Shown here piece after piece: positions 29,005 through 37,261 of a DNA stretch of 64,000 nucleotides. The stretch is from an uncultured Candidatus Pelagibacter sp. (lineage in GTDB: Bacteria > Pseudomonadota > Alphaproteobacteria > Pelagibacterales > Pelagibacteraceae), in the NCBI RefSeq assembly GCF_943788075.1, contig NZ_CALSOW010000005.1:50492-114491 (forward strand), written 5' to 3'. The position numbers and the translations under genes were made by a program. The notes beneath the pieces are model-generated. The model was given only the letters and a program-made list of their open reading frames with translations. It was not told the origin of the DNA and searched no databases. Every line of letters starts with the position of its first letter. The stretch's first letter is position 1.

Positions 29005-29079
29005 TCTTATCCAAGCAATTAATCTCAATTAAAAAACTATTTGGTCAATTCTATAGACTAGTATATAAAAAATACCGAA

Positions 29080-29502
29080 ATGAAATATTCTCCTGTAGCT
29101 AATGCCTTAAAATTAATTGGTGGTAAATGGAAAATAATGATCTTAGATAGTTTGCTATCTAAACATATGCGTTTTGGAGAATTGAAAAGATCCTTAAATG
29201 GAATAACATCTCAAATGCTATCTAAGCAATTAAAAGATATGGAGAGAGATAAACTTTTAATTAAAAAAGTTTCAAAAGTAGAAACTCTTAATACCGAATA
29301 TTCTTTAACTGAATTTGGAAAATCTACCGTTCCAATTGTAAAATCATTAATCAAATGGGGAACTTTTAATAAAAAAAAAATAACCAAAGTTATAAACAAT
29401 GATGTAGCACTGTCAGAATCTTCTTTTTTACAAGAAAGAGTAATAGATTTATTTCACGATGAAATTAGATTAAAAAATCTTCAAAGAAAAAAACAAATTT
29501 AA
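29080..29502 (+). CDS. HxlR-family winged-helix transcriptional regulator
   Basis: DNA-binding protein of 140 residues. The HxlR signature is clear: ALKLIGGKWKIMILDSL, the RFGELKRSL segment, ITSQMLSKQLKDMERDKLL as recognition helix and the wing EYSLTEFGKS. HxlR members commonly start with a redox-sensitive cysteine before the LIGGKW block; here the position reads S-P-V, so that switch is absent. The divergent SDR-ALDH-HIBADH operon is the likely target. Confidence 0.88.
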   Translation: MKYSPVANALKLIGGKWKIMILDSLLSKHMRFGELKRSLNGITSQMLSKQLKDMERDKLLIKKVSKVETLNTEYSLTEFGKSTVPIVKSLIKWGTFNKKKITKVINNDVALSESSFLQERVIDLFHDEIRLKNLQRKKQI

Positions 29503-29503
29503 A

Positions 29504-30247
29504 TTAATTATCTTTTTTATGGGAAACTAATTTTCTATCTTCCTTTAGCCATTGAAGAATTCCACCTTTAAGAACTGAAACATTTTTAAAACCAAGATCT
29601 TCAGCAAAAGCGTTGCCAAGTATTGCGGCTGTCTCTCCATCATGACTAATAAAGATAATTTCTATATTTTGAGATTCTTCAGCTGCAAGGGCTCTTACCT
29701 TATCCATTAAGTATACGTTGAATTTTCCATCTTTATTAAAAGCTGTTTCCTGAAAAGTTCCTTTTATAACACCATTTTCCCATTGGTTTTCTAATCTAAT
29801 ATCTAGAGCTACTGCATTATCTTTTATTCTTTTTATCAATTCATCTGAATTAATCATTTTATAATGAGGGTCTAACACATCAATAATTTCAAACTCAAAT
29901 ATTAAATCAGTGTTAGGGGGTATAACGTCTCCACCACCTTTTTCTCCATATGCTAATTCAGCTGGTATTTTAATTTTTCTTTTAGTTCCTTTTGTAGTTC
30001 CAATTATTCCTCGTTCAAAACCAGGAATTACTTCTTTCATTCCGATTTGAACAACTAACGGTCTATCTTTACCAATATTAGTATCAAAAACTTCTCCACT
30101 TTCAAAAGAACCTGTGTACTCAATTTGAACCCATGAATGATAAATTATTTTTTTCCCATCTCCAGGTTTGTCAGAAATGATTTCAATTTCAGCAGCCGTT
30201 AAATTAAAGCAAATAAATAAACTTATTATTAGGAAATATTTTTTCAT
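29504..30247 (-). CDS. Secreted FKBP prolyl isomerase fused to a rhodanese-like domain
   Basis: A 247-residue two-domain protein with a signal peptide (ending NLTAAEI). Residues ~20-120 are an FKBP-type peptidyl-prolyl isomerase domain (VQIEYTGSFESGEVFDTN, VIPGFERGIIG, IPAELAYGEKGGGDVIPPNTDLIFEFEI). Residues ~130-240 resemble a rhodanese domain (ALDIRLENQWENG, VLKGGILQWL), but the active-site loop reads FISHDGETA, with serine where the catalytic cysteine is expected. The second domain is therefore likely non-catalytic. Location is inferred as periplasmic. Confidence 0.85.
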   Translation of the reverse strand: MKKYFLIISLFICFNLTAAEIEIISDKPGDGKKIIYHSWVQIEYTGSFESGEVFDTNIGKDRPLVVQIGMKEVIPGFERGIIGTTKGTKRKIKIPAELAYGEKGGGDVIPPNTDLIFEFEIIDVLDPHYKMINSDELIKRIKDNAVALDIRLENQWENGVIKGTFQETAFNKDGKFNVYLMDKVRALAAEESQNIEIIFISHDGETAAILGNAFAEDLGFKNVSVLKGGILQWLKEDRKLVSHKKDN

Positions 30248-30249
30248 AA

Positions 30250-31845
30250 TTACTTTATTAAAAATTCTTTATATTGATTTTTTTCGACTTTATTACATAT
30301 ATTTCTATATCTAGGCAATCCACCCGGGTAAGGAATAAAGACTTTTGGCTTTCCTGGTATATTATCTCCCTTATACCAAGAGATTTTAGCTTTCATAAAA
30401 AGTGACGCATCTGCTAATCTTTTAATTTCATCACTCCATTTTTTTGCTGAATTGATAGTTGGTTCAATTGTTTTTTTATTATTTTTATTTAAAAAATTAA
30501 GACAATTTGTAATCCATTCTACATGCTGTTCTATTTGCACGGGTACATTCGTAAGAACTGAAGGACTACCCGGACCTTGTATTATAAATAAATTAGGAAA
30601 ATTTGGAATCATTAGCCCAAGATAAGTCTTGGGTGATTTATTCCAAAAATTTTGTAATTTGGTTTTCTTTTTTCCAACTAAATTTAAAGACAAAAGTGGA
30701 CCCGTTAAAGCATCATAACCTGTTGCAAAGATTATTTTATCAAAATCAAAATCGTTATTTTTAGTTTTTATTCCATTTTTTGTAATTTTAATAATTGGGT
30801 TAGATTTCAAATCGACTAATTCAATATTTTTTCTATTAAAAGTTTCATAATAATTTGTATTTAGTGTGGGACGCTTTGACGTAAAGGGATGATCAAAGTT
30901 TGTTAGAATTTTTGCAATCTTTTTATCTTTAACAATCTTTAATATTTTTTCTTTAATAAAGTTAGATGCTTTTTCGTTTGCTTTAAGATTTTTAGTGATG
31001 TCACCAAAACATGCTCTAAAAGCCAAACTACCTTTAAGCCAAGCTTTTTCAAAAATTTTATCTCTTTCTATTTTATTAAAATCAAAAACTGATCTATCAG
31101 GAAAACTGAATGTATGGCCACCAGGTGTTTTTTTTATTAGTTTTTTTATCTTTTCATAATTTTTTAGATAATCATTAATCATTTCTTTAGTTAATTTTTT
31201 ATTTCTTGCAGGAATACTGTAATTTGGAGTTCTTTGAAAAATTACTAACTTTTTAACTGTCTTTGCAATTTCTGGGGCAACTTGTATTCCACTTGAGCCT
31301 GTTCCAATTTGTGCAACAATTTGATTTTTAAGATTTATTTTTTTCTTTGGCCATCTACCTGTATGATAATATTCACCTTTGAACGTCTTCAATCCTTTAA
31401 TATTAGGTATATTTGTAGCTGAAAGAGAGCCAACCGCACAAATAAGATACTTAGTTAAAAATATTTTATTTTTATTTGTTTTTATTTGCCATAATTTTTT
31501 ATTTTCTAAATATTTGGCTGAAATTATTTTATTGTTAAATAAAATATCTTTTCTAAGATTTAATTTTTTTTCTACAAATTTTAGATATTTAAGAATTGTA
31601 TTTTGTTTTGGATATTTTTCTTTCCAAGTCCAATTTTTATAAATTTTTTCTGAAAAGGTATAGCCATAAGTATGACTTTCAGAGTCACATCGTGCACCTG
31701 GATATCTATTCCAATACCAAGTCCCTCCAATATCTGATCCTTCTTCGATAGCTAATGTTTTTAAATTTAATTCATCTCTACATTTGTGAAGCTGATAAAG
31801 ACCAGAAATTCCAGCACCAATAATTATTGTCTCGAATTGTAGCAA
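30250..31845 (-). CDS. Flavin-dependent (Baeyer-Villiger-type) monooxygenase
   Basis: FAD- and NADPH-dependent oxygenase of 531 residues. The FAD motif GAGISGLYQLH is at the N-terminus, GSDIGGTWYWNRYPGARCD follows, and FKGEYYHTGRWP fits the Baeyer-Villiger fingerprint FxGxxxHxxxWP. The second dinucleotide site is IGTGSSGIQVAPEIA. It probably inserts oxygen into a ketone; the substrate is unknown. The gene is 3 bases from the FKBP fusion gene and 3 bases from the PhyH-like gene, all on one strand. Confidence 0.87.
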   Translation of the reverse strand: MLQFETIIIGAGISGLYQLHKCRDELNLKTLAIEEGSDIGGTWYWNRYPGARCDSESHTYGYTFSEKIYKNWTWKEKYPKQNTILKYLKFVEKKLNLRKDILFNNKIISAKYLENKKLWQIKTNKNKIFLTKYLICAVGSLSATNIPNIKGLKTFKGEYYHTGRWPKKKINLKNQIVAQIGTGSSGIQVAPEIAKTVKKLVIFQRTPNYSIPARNKKLTKEMINDYLKNYEKIKKLIKKTPGGHTFSFPDRSVFDFNKIERDKIFEKAWLKGSLAFRACFGDITKNLKANEKASNFIKEKILKIVKDKKIAKILTNFDHPFTSKRPTLNTNYYETFNRKNIELVDLKSNPIIKITKNGIKTKNNDFDFDKIIFATGYDALTGPLLSLNLVGKKKTKLQNFWNKSPKTYLGLMIPNFPNLFIIQGPGSPSVLTNVPVQIEQHVEWITNCLNFLNKNNKKTIEPTINSAKKWSDEIKRLADASLFMKAKISWYKGDNIPGKPKVFIPYPGGLPRYRNICNKVEKNQYKEFLIK

Positions 31846-31848
31846 ATT

Positions 31849-32610
31849 TTATTTAGTATGATCTTGATAAATTTTATTTGAAGACTTATCAGTACCGCTT
31901 ACTAAGTGTAATTGTCTTTGAAGAGAATAACCAATTTTGTCTTCAATGACTTTAGCAGCTTCATGATCATAAAAAGATGACGCTGGCATATATCTATAAG
32001 TAAGACCTGCTCTTCTTTTTCCAGAATTATTTGCTCTTGATCCATGAAACAAATACACATCGTGCATAGAAAACATTCCAGGTTTTAGAATAACAGATTT
32101 TGCTTGATCTCTAATTTCATCAATATTTTTAAGTGTCTGGTTTAAAGTAACGTCAGTTGAATCTAGAGTGTTATGTTCTGCCAATTTTCTATCTAAATGA
32201 GAACCAGGAATATATTGTAATGGACCATTTTCCTCTGTTACCTCATCAATAGATAACCAGACAGTAACGGACTCTAAAGGTTTAATTGGCCAATATTCTC
32301 CATCTTGGTGCCACGGAGTTTCTTTTCCATTTTTCTCTTTTTTACAAAACAATGAAGATCCCCAGAGAACTATATCCTCACCAATTAATTGTTTAACTTC
32401 ACTAATTATTTCAGGATACATTGCGAATTTAAGAAAATCACTATCTCTTTCATATAACCCAGATACAAATTCAGTGTTTTCATCTTTGTGATCATCTAAA
32501 TATTTATCAAGAGCATTATTTAAATCTTTTACTTTATCATCTGATAGGCAAGTAGAACTCTTAACTAAACCATTTTTTTTATAAATTGATAGTTGATCTT
32601 CTGAAAGCAT
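31849..32610 (-). CDS. Phytanoyl-CoA dioxygenase (PhyH) family protein
   Basis: 2-oxoglutarate/Fe(II)-dependent oxygenase-like protein of about 253 residues. The iron facial triad is visible: HQDGEYW and, later, HDVYLFHGSRAN. The block NGPLQYIPGSHLDR is also typical of PhyH. The frame is open to an upstream ATG at 32625, but MLSEDQLSIYKKNG at 32610 is the usual family start and is chosen. The substrate is unknown; its neighbour is a monooxygenase, suggesting joint breakdown of one compound. Confidence 0.85.
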   Translation of the reverse strand: MLSEDQLSIYKKNGLVKSSTCLSDDKVKDLNNALDKYLDDHKDENTEFVSGLYERDSDFLKFAMYPEIISEVKQLIGEDIVLWGSSLFCKKEKNGKETPWHQDGEYWPIKPLESVTVWLSIDEVTEENGPLQYIPGSHLDRKLAEHNTLDSTDVTLNQTLKNIDEIRDQAKSVILKPGMFSMHDVYLFHGSRANNSGKRRAGLTYRYMPASSFYDHEAAKVIEDKIGYSLQRQLHLVSGTDKSSNKIYQDHTK

Positions 32611-32738
32611 TAAAAAAACTAACATATTAAAAAAAAAAATCTACTTAAGATTAGATATTTAATAAAAATTAATTTATAAGTTGTAGATTGAAATTAATCT
32701 AAACTCTGCAAGTATTAAAAACATACTAATAAAATAAT

Positions 32739-34334
32739 ATGGAAAACTTTGATTATATTATTCTTGGAGCAGGCTCTGCAGGATGTGTGCTAGCCAATAG
32801 ATTGTCTGAAAATCCAAATCATAAAGTTTTATTAGTTGAAGCTGGTGGTAAAGATAATTATCCATGGATCCATATTCCAGTTGGCTACTTTAAAACTATG
32901 CATAACCCTGATGTAGATTGGTGCTATAAAACTGAGCCTGACGAAAGTATGAATAATATTTCTATTAGATACCCTAGAGGAAAAACATTAGGTGGAAGCT
33001 CTTCTATTAACGGACTTTTGTATGTAAGAGGACAGCATAGAGATTATGATGTTTGGAGACAGTTGGGAAATACTGGCTGGAGTTGGGATGATGTTTTACC
33101 TTATTTTATAAAAGCTGAAAATCAGGAAAGAGGTAAAAGTGAATTTCATGGAGTTGGCGGCCCCTTATCTGTATCTGATCAAAGAATTCAACTACCATTA
33201 TTAAATGAATTTCAAAATGCTGCAGAAGAGTTTGGAATACCTAAAACAAAAGATTTTAACACAGGTGACAATCATGGTTGTGGATATTTCCAAGTCACAG
33301 AAAAAGATGGATTTAGATGTAGTACTTCGGTTGGGTATTTAAACCCTATTAAACATAGAAAAAATTTAAAAATAATCACTAAAGCTCATGTTAAAAAGAT
33401 TAATTTTGAAAACAAAACTGCAAAAGAAGTTGAATATTGGCAGGATAATGAATTAAAAAAAGTTCAAGCAAATAAAGAAATTATTTTATCATCTGGAGCA
33501 ATAGGTTCTCCTCAAATACTACAAGTGTCTGGAATTGGTAATTCAGATAAATTAAAAAACTTAGGTATTGATATGGTACACGAACTAAAAGGAGTTGGTG
33601 AAAACTTACAAGACCATCTAATGTTTAGACCAATTTACAAAATTCATGGAATAAAATCACTTAATAAGAAAATTAATAGTTTGTTTGGTAATTTAATGAT
33701 TGGATTAGAATACATTTTTAAAAGAAGCGGGCCTATGACAATGGGTGCAAGTCAACTTTGCATGTTTGCAAAAAGTGACCCTACTCTAGAACTTCCTGAT
33801 TTACAGTGGCACGTACAACCAATGAGTATGGATACTTTAGCTGCTACTAAAAACCATGATTTTCATGCATTTACTCCAACTGTATCAAATGTAAGGCCTT
33901 CAAGCAGAGGTCACGTTAGCATAGTAGATCAAGACTCAAGAACTTACGCAAAAATTAAACAAAACTATCTTTCTACTGATCACGATAGGATGGTTGCAGC
34001 AAAAGGATTGAAATTAACAAGAAAAATTATTTTAGAATCTGAAACTTTTAAAAAATATGCGCCAGAAGAATATAGACCTGGAATAAATATTAATGATGAT
34101 GAGGAGTTAGTTAGAGAGGCGTCAAATTATGCTCAAACTATTTTTCACCCTGTTGGGACTTGTAAAATGGGCCAAGATGATATGGCTGTAGTTGATGAAA
34201 AATTAAGAGTTAAAGGAATAAATAATCTTAGAGTGATCGATGCATCGATAATGCCTAACATAACCTCTGGTAATACTAATGCACCAACAATAATGATTGC
34301 GGAAAAAGGTGCAGATATGATACTAGAGCACTAA
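32739..34334 (+). CDS. GMC-family FAD oxidoreductase (choline dehydrogenase-like)
   Basis: FAD-dependent alcohol dehydrogenase of 531 residues. The ADP-binding motif ILGAGSAGCVLANRLSE opens the protein; RGKTLGGSSSINGLLYVRG is GMC signature 1, SSGAIGSPQILQVSGIG signature 2, and the C-terminus HPVGTCKMG, then NTNAPTIMIAEKGADMI, carries the catalytic histidine and asparagine. It is close to choline and other primary alcohol dehydrogenases; substrate is not defined. The next gene starts directly after its stop. Confidence 0.9.
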   Translation: MENFDYIILGAGSAGCVLANRLSENPNHKVLLVEAGGKDNYPWIHIPVGYFKTMHNPDVDWCYKTEPDESMNNISIRYPRGKTLGGSSSINGLLYVRGQHRDYDVWRQLGNTGWSWDDVLPYFIKAENQERGKSEFHGVGGPLSVSDQRIQLPLLNEFQNAAEEFGIPKTKDFNTGDNHGCGYFQVTEKDGFRCSTSVGYLNPIKHRKNLKIITKAHVKKINFENKTAKEVEYWQDNELKKVQANKEIILSSGAIGSPQILQVSGIGNSDKLKNLGIDMVHELKGVGENLQDHLMFRPIYKIHGIKSLNKKINSLFGNLMIGLEYIFKRSGPMTMGASQLCMFAKSDPTLELPDLQWHVQPMSMDTLAATKNHDFHAFTPTVSNVRPSSRGHVSIVDQDSRTYAKIKQNYLSTDHDRMVAAKGLKLTRKIILESETFKKYAPEEYRPGININDDEELVREASNYAQTIFHPVGTCKMGQDDMAVVDEKLRVKGINNLRVIDASIMPNITSGNTNAPTIMIAEKGADMILEH

Positions 34335-34928
34335 ATGTTTGCAGAATTATTTACACCAGAGCAATTAACAATTTTAGGTCAGATCATTTTTATTGATTTA
34401 GTTCTAGCTGGAGACAATGCAATTATTATTGGAATGGTTGCATCAAAGTTTCCTGTTGAACAAAGAAAAAAAGTAATTTTTTGGGGTATTGGTGGTGCTG
34501 TTATCTTAAGAATTATCTTAACAATGCTAACCGCTTATTTGTTACAGATAACAGGCCTAAGGTTAGTTGGTGGATTATTGCTTCTTTATATAGTTTACAA
34601 ACTATATACGGACGTAATCAAGGGTCAGTCAGATGAAGAGGATGTAAAAGTAGATAATTCAAGTTTCATGAAAGCTATATGGACAGTTTTATTGGCAGAT
34701 TTTACAATGAGTTTAGATAACGTGCTTGGTGTAGCAGGAGCTGCAGGAGATCATTACATGTTATTAATTTTTGGCTTGGCGTTATCAATTGTTTTGATGG
34801 CTACAGCAGCTAATTTAATCTCAGGTTGGATTAAAAAATACAAGTGGATAGCATGGGCAGGATTACTAGCAATATTAGTTGTTGCAGTAGAGTTGATTTA
34901 CACAGATATTAAAATATTATTTCTATAA
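34335..34928 (+). CDS. TerC/YjbE-family integral membrane protein
   Basis: A 197-residue protein with about seven hydrophobic helices. The TerC signature DLVLAGDNAIIIGMVASKFP is in helix 1 and FTMSLDNVLGVAGAA is the repeat in the second half; the paired aspartates and asparagines are thought to bind metal. YjbE-like members have been linked to manganese export, but that role is only an inference here. It begins immediately after the GMC stop. Confidence 0.88.
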   Translation: MFAELFTPEQLTILGQIIFIDLVLAGDNAIIIGMVASKFPVEQRKKVIFWGIGGAVILRIILTMLTAYLLQITGLRLVGGLLLLYIVYKLYTDVIKGQSDEEDVKVDNSSFMKAIWTVLLADFTMSLDNVLGVAGAAGDHYMLLIFGLALSIVLMATAANLISGWIKKYKWIAWAGLLAILVVAVELIYTDIKILFL

Positions 34929-35686
34929 TGTATTTACAAAAAATTAACTTAAAAAATAAATACGCTTTAGTTACTGGTGCAGGTAAAGGATTGGGTAAAG
35001 CTTGTTCAATTGCATTAGCTGAAGCTGGAGCAACAGTCATTGCCCTAAGTAGAACTCCATCTGATCTTGATAAATTAGAAAAGCAAATCAAAAAAATTAA
35101 AGGAAAAATTGTTAAAGTTCCTTGTGATGTAATGGACTATGAAGATTTAAAAAAGAAGATAGATAAAATTAAAATTATAGATGTCTTGGTAAATAATGCA
35201 GGCACAAATATTCCAGAACCTTTTGAGAAAGTTAAACAAAAAAGTATGAACTACTTGGTTGATCTTAATCTTAAGGCTGCTTTTAACGTAGCTCAACTTG
35301 TTGTTAAAAAGATGTTAAAAAATAAAAAAAGACCAGGCTCAATAATAAATATGTCTTCTCAATTAGGTCATGTTGGTATGAGTGGTAGAAACGTCTATAA
35401 TATGACTAAATTTGGTATTGAGGGTTTAACTAAAGGAATGGGTGTTGAATTGGCAAAAAATGACATACGAGTTAACACTGTTGCTCCAACATTTGTTGCA
35501 ACACCAATGGTCTTAAACTTCTTTAAAAATAAAAAATTTAAGAAATTAGCTTTAGGCAATATTCCTATGGGAAAATTAGCAACAGAAAGTGATATAGCAA
35601 CTACTGTTTGCTTCTTGGCTTCTTCAGCTTCTTCAATGATCACAGGTACATCAATAGTAATAGATGGCGGATGGACAGCACAATAA
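34928..35686 (+). CDS. Short-chain dehydrogenase/reductase
   Basis: SDR of 252 residues with TGAGKGLGKA, NNAGTN, and catalytic YNMTKFG. The C-terminal IVIDGGWTAQ is standard. ATG shares its first base with the TerC stop codon, a coupling arrangement. Gluconate 5-dehydrogenase-like and FabG-like members are equally possible. Confidence 0.86.
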   Translation: MYLQKINLKNKYALVTGAGKGLGKACSIALAEAGATVIALSRTPSDLDKLEKQIKKIKGKIVKVPCDVMDYEDLKKKIDKIKIIDVLVNNAGTNIPEPFEKVKQKSMNYLVDLNLKAAFNVAQLVVKKMLKNKKRPGSIINMSSQLGHVGMSGRNVYNMTKFGIEGLTKGMGVELAKNDIRVNTVAPTFVATPMVLNFFKNKKFKKLALGNIPMGKLATESDIATTVCFLASSASSMITGTSIVIDGGWTAQ

Positions 35687-36474
35687 TTTATAGATTTTTC
35701 TTAGTATTATTCATTTTTACAACATCACAAGTAAACGCAATTGAGTTTCAAGGAAATTTTACCCAAGGTCATTTCATATTAGGTAAAACAAATCCTAAAG
35801 CACAAATTAAAGTTGGTAAAAAAGAAGTAAAAGTATCTAGAGATGGTTTTTTTGTTTTTGGAATTGATAGAGATAGAAAATTTGATCTAACTTTTACCAA
35901 AACTTTAAATGGGAAAAAATCAATAATTACTAAAAAAGTTTTAAAGAGAGAATACAACATACAAAGAATTGATGGACTTGCGGAGAGCAAAGTTACTCCA
36001 CCAGAGTCAGTTTATAAAAGAATTAAAAAAGAAAATAATGCAATTGGTGAAGCAAGAGCTATCAACTCTGATCTAATTTATTTTAAAGAAAAATTTATTA
36101 TGCCAGTAGAAGGTATTATAAGTGGTGTCTATGGCAGTCAAAGAATTTTGAACGGTAAACCAAGATGGCCTCACTACGGCATAGATATAGCTGCAAAACA
36201 GGGAACAATGATCAAATCGTCTGGCACTGGTGTTGTTACAATGGCTGAAGATGATTTATATTATACTGGTGGAACAGTAATTATGGATCATGGTCATGGT
36301 ATTTCAACAATATATTCTCACCTTGAAAATGTTTTAGTTTCAGTTGGAGATAGAATAAATCAAGGAGATATAATAGGCACTGTTGGATCAACTGGAAGAT
36401 CAACTGGGCCCCATCTTGATTTTAGAATTAATTGGTTTCAAACAAGACTTGATCCTATGTCTGTATTAAAATAA
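35671..36474 (+). CDS. M23-family (LytM-type) metallopeptidase, exported
   Basis: Probable murein hydrolase of 267 residues. ATG at 35671 gives a signal peptide ending TTSQVNA and overlaps the SDR end by 16 bases; an alternative upstream non-ATG start would overlap the SDR much more. The C-terminal domain shows the zinc and catalytic residues of M23: HYGIDIAAKQG, HGHGISTIYSHL and TGPHLDFRI. The N-terminal region with repeated beta-type segments is unassigned. Location periplasm or cell envelope. Confidence 0.88.
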   Translation: MDSTIIYRFFLVLFIFTTSQVNAIEFQGNFTQGHFILGKTNPKAQIKVGKKEVKVSRDGFFVFGIDRDRKFDLTFTKTLNGKKSIITKKVLKREYNIQRIDGLAESKVTPPESVYKRIKKENNAIGEARAINSDLIYFKEKFIMPVEGIISGVYGSQRILNGKPRWPHYGIDIAAKQGTMIKSSGTGVVTMAEDDLYYTGGTVIMDHGHGISTIYSHLENVLVSVGDRINQGDIIGTVGSTGRSTGPHLDFRINWFQTRLDPMSVLK

Positions 36475-36483
36475 AAAAGTCTA

Positions 36484-37261
36484 ATGAAAAAAACTTTAAA
36501 AGATAAGCTTTCAGATAAATTAGTTAACGCTTTTTTAAAAAATAAAATTATTTCAGCGATACCTAAAAAATTTACAAAAAAACTTACTGAAGCAGACAAA
36601 TTTAGAAAACTGTGTGAAAGTAAAATTAAAGAACCAGTAATTGGATATAAAGCTGGTGGAACAGGTATTCCTCTTATTAAAAAAATTAAAAGAAAAAGAA
36701 CCATTTTACGCATCAGTTTATGAAAGAAATTTTTTAAAAAGTGGTAAACGTGTTAAAATAAATAAATCAACTTTAGGGATTGAGCTTGAAGTTTGTTATT
36801 TAATTAAAAAGTCTTTTTTTTCTTCAAAAGGATCAATTACAAGCAAAAATGTTACTAAATTTATATCACATATGGCTCCATGTATTGAGGTAGTTGGTTA
36901 TAGACAAAAAAGAAAAGGAATAACCTCTTTTGGAGATCTAAGTAGTGATTTCGGTGGAAATGTTAAGTTTTTAATTGGTCAAAAGAAAAAATATAAGAGA
37001 ATTAATATTGGTAATTTAAAAGCAAATATTTCAAACAAAAAAGTTAAGCAAAGTGTTAGTGGCAATACCAACGCAGTATACATCAACCCACTTAACTCTT
37101 TAAGATTTGTTCTAAATAAAGTTAAAAAAGATAAAGTTGATTTGGGAAGAGATTTTTATGTATTCACTGGTTCTACTGTAGGTGTAGTTCCTATTCTTGG
37201 AAAAGGTTTATACACAGGTAAAATTGATAAATTAGGATCAGTAAAAGCAATTATTTCTTAA
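36484..37261 (+). pseudogene. 2-keto-4-pentenoate hydratase-like (MhpD/FAH family), frameshifted
   Basis: Two frames together make one protein of about 258 residues. The first (36484-36723) contains IKEPVIGYKAGGTGIPLIKK; the second continues PFYASVYERNFLKSGKRV, TLGIELEVCYLI with the metal-binding glutamates and the C-terminal VFTGSTVGVVPI, all typical of the MhpD hydratase family. The switch lies at the seven-A run 36679-36685; losing one A restores LIKKLKEKEPFYAS. It is either a real frameshift, transcript slippage or sequence error. It ends on the start of the M24 gene. Confidence 0.75.

Noticed and set aside
35608..35670. Upstream extension of the LytM-type peptidase
   Set aside because: It would overlap the SDR gene by 79 bases and bury the signal peptide. 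ATG at 35671 exposes it.
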